Below, in pieces: positions 27,180 through 37,640 of a stretch of DNA of 64,000 nucleotides. Below the pieces are notes generated by a model. The model was given only the letters and a program-made list of their open reading frames with translations. It had not been told where the DNA came from and made no database searches. The translations under genes and the position numbers were made by a program. The stretch is from positions 78,272,520 to 78,336,519 of the forward strand of contig NC_058339.1 of NCBI RefSeq assembly GCF_905475395.1, given 5' to 3'. The DNA is from Chrysoperla carnea (taxonomy: Eukaryota; Arthropoda; Insecta; Neuroptera; Chrysopidae). Every line of letters begins with the position of its first letter. Positions within the stretch are counted from its first letter, which is position 1.

Positions 27180-27757
27180 GATACCTAAGCTGAAATTTTA
27201 ACCACATATTCTTTGAGTAAAAGACTACCTACAAACAAATTTTGAGCCTTTAAATCAAACATTGTTGTCATGCTCATACATCCTTAAAAGTAACTTATCA
27301 GAAAAATTTTCTGTTAAAATAATCTCTGCTGCCCAGAATTTATTAAGTATCAACTAATTCATGTTAAATAATGGAAAAAATTAAAAATTTTACAGAAAAG
27401 GTAAAAACATCTTACTGCTTTGCATTTTGCACTTAGAGTGTAGATCCGAAATTTTTTAAATAGATGAATGTCCCACGTAAGTAAAATTTCTCTGTACACG
27501 ATGAATTGAGCAATACTTGAATAAATTCTTGACGGAAATAAAACTTTTACTCATTCGCTGTTAAAAAAAATAAGTTATGAAAATTCGTCATATTAATTTT
27601 CTGGAAAACGAAGCCTCACTTATGGATTTGGCTAAGGGTTTAGATCTGCAATAAAGAAAGTTGATTTAGGTTCTAGGCTGTTGAATTCGAATTTATTCGC
27701 ACAAAGTGTAACAAGTTAGGTATTTAAAGCATATTTTAAAGTTGTAGAAGCTTTACA

Positions 27758-29073
27758 CAGGGTGAATCATTTTAATCTATTATGGCTAATAGCTCGTTTT
27801 GTAGTTAACCAATGACAAAATATCTTAAACAAAAGTTGCAGAGTTTGATGGTGGACATCATGTTCTGCTCTATCAGATTGAATCTAGAGTTCACCGGGTT
27901 GCTTTAATAATCAATTAAGATCTTAAAAGGTAAGAAATAGAATCACTTTAATTAGAAAGTTGATCCTCATTATAAAAATAATACATATTTTGTATTTTTT
28001 CGAAATTCGTTAGCTTCCGAAAGAGATTCTACTTAAAAATATGCCATTATTGCATTTAATCGAACGAAAAAGCTTTAGAAAAATGTTTTAGGCAAAAATT
28101 TTCAAGAACATTAAAGTACATTCGTCTGAGTTAATAACCTTTAAGCCTAGATAAATTTTCAAGATTATAAGATCAAGGTCAAATGACTTTGGATCTAAAA
28201 TTTCAGGTCAAAGTCATGGACATAGGCGAATGTCCTTCACAACTTTGGAGTAAAGCATTTTTCTATAGCTATCGTCGGTAAACCATTTTTCGATTAAGGT
28301 ATTTCCAGCATGGTATTTGCAGTTTCTATGTTAAAGCAATGGTACAATTTTTTTTTCGACAGAATTTAACGAAAAATTAAATTTAAGAATTTAATAATGC
28401 TTACTATTAATTCCCAAAGTTTCAGAAATTTTGACCGTTTAAAATGGGAAATAATTATGCCAACGTCCCAATTTCGATCAATTTACGTCAAAATTAATAT
28501 CTCGAAAGTGAAAATTAATTTCTAAATTTTTTTTTTAGAATTTTATTGTATAAACATTTTTTTCTACTTTTTCTTCAATATATAATAATATCATAAAAAA
28601 TAGTTGGAGAGACCGGACATTTTACATGCTTTAAATGGGACATGACACTCAAAATCGCGAACTTTGTCTTTAAATATCTCGCGATCTAAACGGTCAAAAA
28701 TTATGAAATTTTAGGAATTCATAAATAAATCTATTATAAACCCGAGAAAAAAAATTCGGCCAAATCTGTCGAAAAGTGATTTCATGCTGGTACTACCTTA
28801 AAGACAATAATGATATACTTCGATTTTCGAAATAATATTCTAAATTAATAATTTTAGTTTTTTATGAGGATCAACTTTCAAATTTAAAGTGTTATTCTAT
28901 CTCTTACCTTTTAGGATACCTAAATTAACTATTAAAGCAACCCGGAAAACTGGGTCCCAGCTAATGTCATTACATGATGCCCCCTTATCAAATTCTGCAA
29001 CTTTTGTTTAAGTTATTTTTTTATTGATTAACTACAAAAGAACCTATTAAACATAATAGTAAAAATCAGGGTT
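27758..29073. mobile_element. Family C foldback element, largest copy
   Basis: It starts ACAGGGTGAATCATTTTAAT and includes AATAGCTCGTTTTGTAG; the far end is the inverted counterpart (...CTACAAAAGAACCTATTAAA...). Arms carry the inverted pair AGATAGAATCAC and GTGTTATTCTATCTC. Removing the nested TTAA MITE leaves about 0.8 kb. Confidence 0.7.
28294..28801. mobile_element. TTAA MITE nested in a family C copy
   Basis: TTAA at 28294-28297 and 28798-28801 flank inverted ends GGTATTTCCAGCATGG and CATGCTGGTACTACC. It is 500 bp, without a coding frame, and interrupts the family C element at 27758-29073. Its ends resemble the GGTAGTATGAGCACC variant of family A. Confidence 0.75.
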
Positions 29074-30530
29074 CGAAAATATCCGATATTTATCAAAATT
29101 TTGATATTTAAAAAAAACTAAAATGTTTTAAAGGTTTTACTTACTAAGGGACTTCAAATCAGACAAATGAAACCAAAACAAAAAATATTCTTCTAGATCA
29201 GGCAAAATCAATTAAAAATAGTAAAATTTTTATAAATAAAAATCAACTTTAAAACAAAAAACAATTTTATAAATTTTTATCAGTCAATGGTCATACCTAC
29301 ACTTAGGCAACAAAACAATAAACATTACAAATAATAACTCTAGAGTCTAGAGTATAATAAGTCTTTTAACTATCAAATCAGTCATCAGCCATTCGTAATA
29401 AACTGTTAATTATCAAATAAAATAAAATAAAATTTCGTTTCATAATTGTGCTTGGTTTGACTGCAAGGAAGATAAAGCTAGATCATCTTCCGATTCTGAA
29501 TCTTACTAAAACTTACTCTTTAATCACAAACTTTTTCTGACACGACACGATTTGAGCTTAGTATTAGTAGGTTTTAACTCTACTCCAATGCCATCAAAAT
29601 TTGGGAAGTAGAAATACGGTAACAAACGCCAAAAATTACTAAATAACATTAAATTTTTAAAATCATTTTTGTATTGATATATATCATAAAAATTCACGTG
29701 ATATTTATCGGATATATATCATGATATATATCCATTGATATATATTCTCGAACCCTGGTTAAAATATTCCTCCCTGTAATCTATCCTAGATTATCCATTC
29801 GATTAACCCTTTTTTTTATCAGTAAATACCTCTAAGTCTAGACGTTTTAATTTCTTGTAAGATAAGGCAACTGTTGTCATCCCTAAATTGTAATTGAATA
29901 AAAATACTTTTTCGATTTCTAGCATATAATTTAATTGTATTTATGACTTTCTCCTGACATTTTGTCATTAAAAATATAATAAAATTGTAATCATGTTTAC
30001 CATTTAATTTACGACGAACAAACACAAAATGCGATAAAAATCATTTCTAACATTTTTTTAATATGAAAAATTAATAAATAAATAAATAAGCAAATATGTA
30101 TGTCGTAAAAGTACGCGTGTACTCAGTGGCTGCGCTGCGCTGCATGCTAGTCATATATGGTCTAGTGTTCATATAAAATATAATATAGGTAATCGTTTCG
30201 TGTTTGTATAACGTGCAGGATAGTTAAATACTAAAGATTAAATTTTCCTATATAATTCCAACATATTGTTTACATTTTGTAATACATACCAACATGTAGG
30301 TGAACGCTACCAGCTTTTAATAATATAATAATATCTAACATTATTTATGTTACGAGGTGTAATCATGAATGTTTATTTATTTTAAAAAAAAAATACACAA
30401 AACAAAAAACTATAATTAATTAGGTTAATTATTATGTTATTAATTTATGTTGTTTAAATTATGAATTAACGAAAAAAATGCATCTGCAAAAAGTTCTTCA
30501 AATGTCTGCTAATTCTAGCTTAAGTAGTTG
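29074..30530. other. Non-coding
   Basis: A TATATATC-rich segment at 29680-29750 contains several ATATATATC/GATATATAT half-sites and could form hairpins. Otherwise nothing is recognised. Confidence 0.45.
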
Positions 30531-30885
30531 TCGAAAAAGACCATTCTTTATATACAGAATGTTCGATTTACATCTAGGCATACAAATATCACGAGTATGA
30601 CATGCGTTAAGCAATGCATCTACGTGAGAGGTATTACAGGTGTTATATGAAATTTGCCAAAGTGACTTGTATCGTGGCTTATATGTTGTAGTTCTATTCA
30701 ACTAAGAAACTCCCACTCTCCAAGCGTCTTACAACTATCTCAACGCATATCGAAGCTTCAACACATATATATAATGCCTCTCACTTAGATCCATTGCCTA
30801 ACGCATGTATTCTGTCGTATTTGTGATATTTATATGCCTAGATGTAAATCGAACATTCTGTATAAAGAATGTTTTTTATAGTATT
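30531..30885. mobile_element. Foldback element with ~100-bp arms
   Basis: The left arm (about 30535-30645) with ACAGAATGTTCGATTTACAT and CTAGGCATA is the inverted counterpart of 30770-30875 (ATGCCTAGATGTAAATCGAA; CATTCTGTAT). Further paired blocks: ATGCGTTAAGCAATGCATCT and CCATTGCCTAACGCATG. No coding frame. Confidence 0.75.
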
Positions 30886-31039
30886 TTAAGATTTTTAAGT
30901 AAGAGACAGCATAAGGTCGATCTTCACCTATTCGATATTATCTTTGTAAATTAATCATTGTCGTCTCAAATTATCACAGTTCCATATACTTCCATACTTA
31001 ATTATTATTTAATCAATATTTGGTACAGTTCATTAAACA

Positions 31040-31041
<2 letters not shown>

Positions 31042-31100
<59 letters not shown>
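31042..31100. repeat. (AAT)n microsatellite
   Basis: About 59 bp of uninterrupted ATA/AAT triplets, bounded by CAATAT and AAATATTAAG. Confidence 0.95.
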
Positions 31101-31102
<2 letters not shown>

Positions 31103-32107
31103 TTAAGTATTTTACTAATTAGATTTAATGACTGTTATCAATCTTTTTAGTCGTCACATAATAAGAATATAATAATAATTAATATAAAATATAGGACTTT
31201 ACTAACAAGAATTTTAGTAAATACGAGGGTATAGTCTAGGATCACACATATTACTTGATAATTATTTCAGAACGGTGGAAAATTTGAGGAATTGTCAAGG
31301 TAGTGTTTAACAATTGTTTAAAATACGAAAATTTTAAAGATATGCCATTTGGAAAAAAACTATATTTTTGATTATTTTTGCATATTTTTCCATTTTTGTC
31401 GCAATAAAAACTTCTACCATTATGATTTCATGTTTACATGAAAGGCGAAGAAGCCCTTGAACTTTGTTAGAATAAAAAATATCTGTGTCTTGGAAAAAGT
31501 TATTTGCACACTGGTAGAAAAAGCAATATTGTTCACTTTCTTCTCCTGCATCGTTGTAACACGGTAGCAGAGGAAAATCACTTTTCCTTTTTTACATTAA
31601 CATTTTTTGGTTACAAAGGGTGGGCTATTACACTTAAAGTACTTACAAAATAAATCTGAAGCAATAAAAAACTATTCAAACACAACTTTGAAAACTGCCT
31701 AATTAATTTCAAAAAGTTATGACTATCAAATACTACGCCTGGCTCTGGTCCAAGAGGTAGAGGTTTTTATAAGGAAAATTGTTGTTAAGTAATAAATAAA
31801 GAATTTGATCTTCACTCGTGTATGTTGTTCATTAGTTAAATGAATGGATAAATAAATTAGAAATAAGAGAATTAATTATTAATCCACATAGAAATCATTA
31901 AAGTACTACCTACTATATATATATAACACTACACTACTTGGTAAGAAGAAAAATAATTATATTATTATATTAAAAATAATTTATTATGTGTTAGAAAAAA
32001 TTAAAAAGGTCACTAATGATTTATTATTATTTACGTAAAACATTTTACAGAAAGTTATGGATTAACAATTCATAAAAATTGATACATTTATAACCAATGA
32101 AGTAAAT
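31101..32107. other. Non-coding
   Basis: AT-rich. No recognised element or conserved frame. Confidence 0.5.
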
Positions 32108-32720
32108 ACTGGGTAACCCATTTTAATCGATGGACCCAAATATCTGCAAAAATACTTAAACAACATAAAATTGTTTCGTACAAAAATTATTCAGATTAAA
32201 GAAAAACATCATTTTCTAGAGTCAAATTTGATTTACGTCTTCTGGATCCTTTAATAGTAAACTCAGATCCTTAACAGTAAGAGATAGAATAACACTCTAG
32301 ATTATGAAGTTTAACCTCATAAAAAAAATAACAAATAAATGCGACTTAAAAATATGTCATTATTGCATTTAATCAAAAGAAAAAAGTTTATCGATAATTT
32401 TAGGTCAAAGTCATAGACACAGCGATGTCCTCTATAGCCCTTTTGTAAGCATTTTTCGGAAGTTTTTTTTCGATGAAATGCAAATATGACATATTTTTAA
32501 GTCGCATTTTCTCCGAAAGCTGACGTTTTTGGAAAAATGTTTTAAGGCAAATTTGTTCGTTCTTTTATGACGTTCAACTATCAAATTTAAAGTGTTATTG
32601 TATCTCCTACTGTTAAGGATTTCAGTTAACTATTATCAAATCCAGAAGACGCAAATCAAATCTGACGCTAGAATATGATGTTCAACTTTAATCTGAATAA
32701 TTTTTGAACTCAACATTTTT
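32108..32720. repeat. Family C element, diverged copy
   Basis: It begins TGGGTAACCCATTTTAATCG. It contains AAGAGATAGAATAACACTCT and the inverted AAAGTGTTATTGTATCTCCT. It abuts the family B copy at 32726. Confidence 0.6.
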
Positions 32721-32725
32721 TTGCA

Positions 32726-33240
32726 GTGTCCGTCAGCACGATTACGCAAAAATGAAATGAGATATCTAGCTGAAATTTTTATAACTCAGGGCGTAAAAAG
32801 TGAGTTTGAGTTCGTAAATGACCAACATAAGGTCAAGTGACTGATGGATCCGTAGTCGTAATCTTGTAAACCGTAAGAGATAAAAGAAAAGATTAAATGT
32901 AAAAAAATGTTCCTTAAAAGTTTGAAAAAAATTTTTATAAATAATAGATAGATAGTAATGATATATATAGATAAATAGAGAGTTAAAAATTTGCGTGAGC
33001 TTAAAATAGAGAGTTTAGTGATTTTAATTTCATAGTAAACTCCTCCGATAATATTAAGAGGGTCTATTATCGGAGAAATGTTTTTTTGTTTTAAAAATTC
33101 ATTATAAAGCATTTAGATTCTACAAAACGAAAAAAATCTTAGAAATATTTTCCCCATTTTGGTCGCCATTTTATGTTCTTCATATAGCTTTGAGTATTTC
33201 AACAATCAACTCAGTCAATTGTTTATTTTTACTTGTTTTA
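32726..33240 (-). repeat. Family B repeat, minus-strand copy (inverted pair, left)
   Basis: It runs from CAGTGTCCGTCAGCACG to TCAACTCAGTCAATTG with TTTACTTG. It forms a head-to-head inverted pair with the copy at 33322, separated by about 80 bp. Confidence 0.6.
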
Positions 33241-33321
33241 TTATAAAATAAGGCAAACGAGAAACTATTAATTTTAAGAATTTGATTTTTTTTAAATATT
33301 TTTATCAAATATTAAATTAAA

Positions 33322-33713
33322 CAAGTGAAAACAAACAATTGACTGAATTAATTGTTGATATACCATGTATAGGTAGTGTTGATAACTCTGGCACTTTACA
33401 CATACATACATGTAGCACATATATAAATGATATTCCCATATAAATGATATAATACATACTATACAATTTGCGCTCTCACGCTTTAAGCACGCTATAAAAA
33501 TTTCAGCTTGATATCACTTTTCGTTTTTGAGAAATCGTGATGACAAACGGTCAGACAGACGACAGACGACGGACAGGCAGACAACCGGAAATGGACTAAT
33601 TTGGTGAACACCTACACCAAAATTTTTTTCTTAGTATCAATATTTTTAAGCGTTACAAACTTGTGACTAAACTTAATATACCTTGGTATATTTCATATAT
33701 GTACATGGTATAA
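33322..33713 (+). repeat. Family B repeat, plus-strand copy (inverted pair, right)
   Basis: It begins CAAGTGAAAACAAACAATTG and ends ATATGTACATGGTATAA. It includes ATCACTTTTCGTTTTTGAG, repeated ACAGACGACAG motifs and AACCGGAAATGGACTAATTT. It gives the cleanest view of both family B ends. Confidence 0.7.
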
Positions 33714-34438
33714 CAGGATTTTACAGCCTTACATGATCTCTGCAGAAAATGACTTTCGACCAATCTTTATTTTTAAAATTCACATTTTTCAAGTTTCGAG
33801 GAGAGAGGGTAATACGCGACTTTGAGAGCTTATTTTATATATTTTATACTATTTTTTTTAAATATCACACACTTGGTGAGTGAAATTGTATTCCTTAGTT
33901 TTAACAACCCAAACTTTTATTCATTAGAAGAATAATTTTTAAAAATATTAATAAAATATAGAAACTACTCACGAATTACAAATTTTAAATTATTTATAAG
34001 ATATAGTTTTGTATTAAAACAATGATTGTTACAGAAATAATTACTTGAGCGGAAATTGCGGTTAATTTGGTGGTTGACTTAAGTTTACTCGTAAGTATTT
34101 GTAGATAATATCGATAATATTTAACTTTATATAGTATATCACTGTAAAATTATATACTGTAGTATGCAGGGCAGGACTGAGTAAAAGTATTTTACGAAAA
34201 TATTTAAAATGGAATAAAAAAACTATTGCATTATTTCTTACTTCCGCTCTTGTTATCTCAAAACTATACTTAATCAGTATAAAAGCTGAAGATTATAATA
34301 TTTCTTCGAGAGAGGATGTGGTTATATTAAACAATCACAGGTCGATTTTGTTATACTTATCAGAAAAGACTACTAGATAAATTTTAGAGCTTAAAGTTTT
34401 CAATATCAGTCAGTTTATCAATCTATACTTAAGGTAGT
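33714..34438. other. Non-coding
   Basis: No recognised element. Confidence 0.5.
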
Positions 34439-35067
34439 ATGAGCACCAAGACAATTTTAGATCTATGCTTGAAATTATTTGTACCTTATTTTCAACTTTG
34501 ATGATGAATTTTGTTATTCATGAATGTAGACGAAAAATAAAAATTATCTGCCTTGGTTTTCGAAATATCGAAAGCTAAATAATTTTAAAAAAATTTCAAT
34601 TTTCGATATTTTAAAAATTACTCCAAATATCGAGAAATTTTATTCTTACTTTTCGTCTTATATTGTCATACCATAATTCACCACCAAAATTGAAAATATA
34701 TAATTTTATAATTTTGTATCTTCACTACCGTACTCATACATCCTTAATTCGTCGGGCACAACGGATTTTTTTTGTTTCCAATAATTTATTTAAGTTATAA
34801 CTTTAATTAAAATAGTTTTTTTTTTTTAATTTCCACCGACTAATTTTGGAGAAACCTATGAAAATATATCATCTATCTACGATTTTACCATAAAACCAAT
34901 GTTAAATATGCCTACTTTTGAAGTCATTTACTTATTTAAATAATCGAGCAACCTTCACTAAAGTTTTCAGAATTGATTTAGACCTAGTCCAACTTCATAT
35001 AAAAAATATGAAGGTTTTAGTTATTTATTTTAGGTTATAAATTGCCTTGGTGCTCGTACATCCTTAA
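34439..35067 (+). mobile_element. Family A relative with TTAAGGTAGTATGAGCACC ends
   Basis: The left end TTAAGGTAGTATGAGCACCA (34439) pairs with the right end TTGGTGCTCGTACATCCTTAA, whose TTAA is 35064-35067. An additional right-like end, TACTCATACATCCTTAA, occurs at 34731-34747, so the element is composite or nested. The 34748-35010 part is shared with 24370-24680. Confidence 0.7.
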
Positions 35068-35187
35068 CTATAACAGGAATTACACAACAGGTCATAATGG
35101 ATTATTCCTTTAAAGGTCAGATCAATAAAATACTGCTAAAGTGAATCAAGATAAATTTTGAATCAAAAAAATACTTATTTTCATAAA

Positions 35188-35826
35188 TTAAGGATGTATG
35201 AGCATGGTAGTGGGGGCACAAATTTAAAAATAGATATTTTCAATTTTGATGATAAATTTATATTATTACTTGACGATATAAGACGAAAAGTAAGAATAAA
35301 ATTTTTCGATATCTGGCTTAATTTTCAAAATATCGAAAATTGAAAATTTTGTTTAATTATTTAGCTTTCGATATTTCGAAAACCAAGACACATATCGAAA
35401 AATTTTATTCTTATTTTTCGTCTACATTCATGAAGTTATAACAAAATTCATCATCAAAGTTGAAAATAAGAAAAAAATAATTTCAACCCTTAATCTACCC
35501 TGCTCTTACATCCCTTATATGGACGGTGCCACTTAGTTTTTTTCTTTTCTAATTCATTGCTAATATGTTTACTTTCTATTAAAAAGTTTTTTTTAAATTT
35601 GTTTTCATTCATTCCAAATGAAAATTATCAAAAACTTCTAAAATATGTCGTTTTTTGAGATTCCTCCATAAGAGCCAATGTATTTTATATCGATTTTTAA
35701 TGACTTTTTCCTTAAAAATTTGCACGGATACCTAAGCTGAAATTTTAACCTTTGAGTAAAAGACTACCAACAAACAAATTTTGAGCCTTTAAATCAAACA
35801 TTGTTGTCATGCTCATACATCCTTAA
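35188..35826 (+). mobile_element. Family A TTAA element, copy 2 (intact short form)
   Basis: TTAA at 35188-35191 and 35823-35826 bound GGATGTATGAGCATG...CATGCTCATACATCC. It is nearly identical to copy 1 except that it lacks the nested MITE, so it serves as the reference form (about 0.64 kb). The inner 250 bp is a palindrome of TTTCGATAT/ATATCGAAA blocks. There is no transposase frame. Confidence 0.88.
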
Positions 35827-37009
35827 GAGATCGTTGGCCTGAATTCCAGCCTCTTTGGAACCCTTCCCTCCTTTCTTGTAGCCTACCAGAGCCGTTACTA
35901 TGACCCCCTTGAAGCACTGACATTACGGCATTGTAAGAATATGGCGTTCACAACTGCAACTTAAATTGCAAGGTATTTTCATTGCGCCAACATATACATG
36001 TATCAAGAAAATTACATATCCTGACATAATTTCCACCCTCTCCTGACGTAGCTCAGTCTAGCTTTTGAACTAATCCCCTCTTCCTTTTGCTCGAGCCACG
36101 TGGATGCTCCCTAACTGAGAAACTTGAAATTTTGTGTTTTACAATATTAAAATAGTACTATATCACTGATGGGCTAGACGTAAAGAAACCATAAAAAAAA
36201 TCTTAATCGTTTTAAATGTTTGACTACATTAGATATTTGAGTTTAGGAGTAAGTCTTAGATCATCTTTTATCCTGCGATCAGCTTGCTTTTATCTTAAAG
36301 CATTTAATCCTCAACTTTGGTAATGAAGAATGCTGAATGAATAATTAAAATCAATCACACATGATATGTTAAAGCCAAGCATCATATAAAATTAATATTT
36401 CACCCATTTACACAAATATTAATAAATTATTTATAATAAACAATAATCTCTGATATGAGATGATATGATGATATGATGTGATGCTTGCTTGTGCTCCATG
36501 ATTACACATCACACGCCGCTTTGATTATTATTATCAGTAGAACAGCAGGATTGAAACCACTTGATCTGTAACATCTACGTCTCTGTACTAATATGTATGT
36601 TTACTATGTTTATAGCAAAACAAAATATGTGGGTGGGTTTAGATATCAACACCTGTTGCCATTTAAACTTTTATATATATCTTTGTCTGTATCATATTAA
36701 TGTATCTTTATGTAAGGATCATTTCTATGATTGTAAGTGAAATAATTGAGACACTATAAAACATCGCTGAGCACCGGTTACTCTATTTACTCAGTGAGCT
36801 CTCCAGGTAGTTTTCATATCCTCCAATGAGACCAAGCAAGAGAGAAGTGAGTCTCACTCAATGTAAATACAGAGTACCTACCAATTAATTTTTTTAAATT
36901 AAAACATTTATCTGGATAAAATATAACAAAGTAATCTTATATATTACTTAGTACTAAAGCAAGTTTTTTTCTACCCTATCCCTATAAAATTTACCTTATT
37001 CCTTTATCA
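35827..37009. other. Non-coding, with a GC-richer island
   Basis: At 35827-36120 the base composition is clearly less AT-rich. On the plus strand a frame reads LNSSLFGTLPSFLVAYQSRY and continues for about 65 codons without a stop, but I recognise no family. It is probably a fragment of a mobile element or a non-coding transcript. The remainder is plain. Confidence 0.4.
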
Positions 37010-37640
37010 AATTTCATGATTCACCCCTCATTTTCAATCTGATTATGTCTAGGTTTGACGAAATATATGCTCACGGCCTAAAAATGTACCGCTTAAGAAA
37101 AAACAGGCTAGACAAATAATTTGAACGAAAAAAATATCTAAGTTTATTAGGCAAACATGTTAGTTTTTACAGATGCTCTCCTAATACTCTAGACATCTTA
37201 TATATTTAAACGAGCAATTCTTGTATAAGAGTTGCATTTTTTGGGGCGGAAAATCGATCTAACTAGGTTTCATTTTTAGAAAAATTCTTTTTATCCGTGT
37301 TTTCAGGAAAAACTGAAACAAACTTCAAAATGCAACTCTTCCTGAAATTTAGTGGTTTTTAGTTAAAGATATAAAATACATTAGCGGGACATTCAAATTG
37401 GTATTTGACATTTTAAACGATACTTATATTAGTGATAAAATTTGTATCTTAACTCAAAAAATATCGAACAAAGCTCGGTCATTCAGGTACTATAATTACT
37501 ATCTGTAATCCATGTTCTCCCAATATTAATTTAAGAACTTTTGATTTTTTTGACCACTTTTCAACGGAATTGGTTGTTTGTTGTTTTTAGCCACGGGTAC
37601 AAGGTATCCGCGGGTACGGTTACTATGGGAGCAGAATTCC
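37010..37640. mobile_element. Family E repeat, longest copy
   Basis: It runs from CACCCCTCATTTTCAA to TTTTTAGCCACGGGTACAAG, with TCGATCTAACTAGGTTTCAT and GTTTTCAGGAAAAACTGAAA inside. Parts recur inverted at 14660-14960 and 8915-9150, which together cover most of its length. No coding frame. Confidence 0.6.

Larger units (their letters stand above)
25953..27287 (+). mobile_element. Family A TTAA element, copy 1 (with nested insertion)
   Basis: TTAA at 25953-25956, then GGATGTATGAGCATG; the right end is CATGCTCATACATCC then TTAA at 27284-27287. Flanking bases outside TTAA differ between copies, so TTAA is probably the target duplication. The interior 25985-26240 is a near-palindrome around repeated TTTCGATAT motifs. 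It is about 1.33 kb against 0.64 kb for copy 2 because of the insertion at 26499-27179. The 60-odd-codon frame here is part of the repeat and not a gene. Confidence 0.85.

Noticed and set aside
31042..31100. CRISPR-like or regulatory array
   Set aside because: Simple AAT microsatellite; no spacer structure, and the host is eukaryotic.
32786..33112. 108-codon minus frame rich in Ile/Leu/Ser, resembling a membrane protein
   Set aside because: Lies inside a family B repeat copy; hydrophobicity follows from AT-rich codons.
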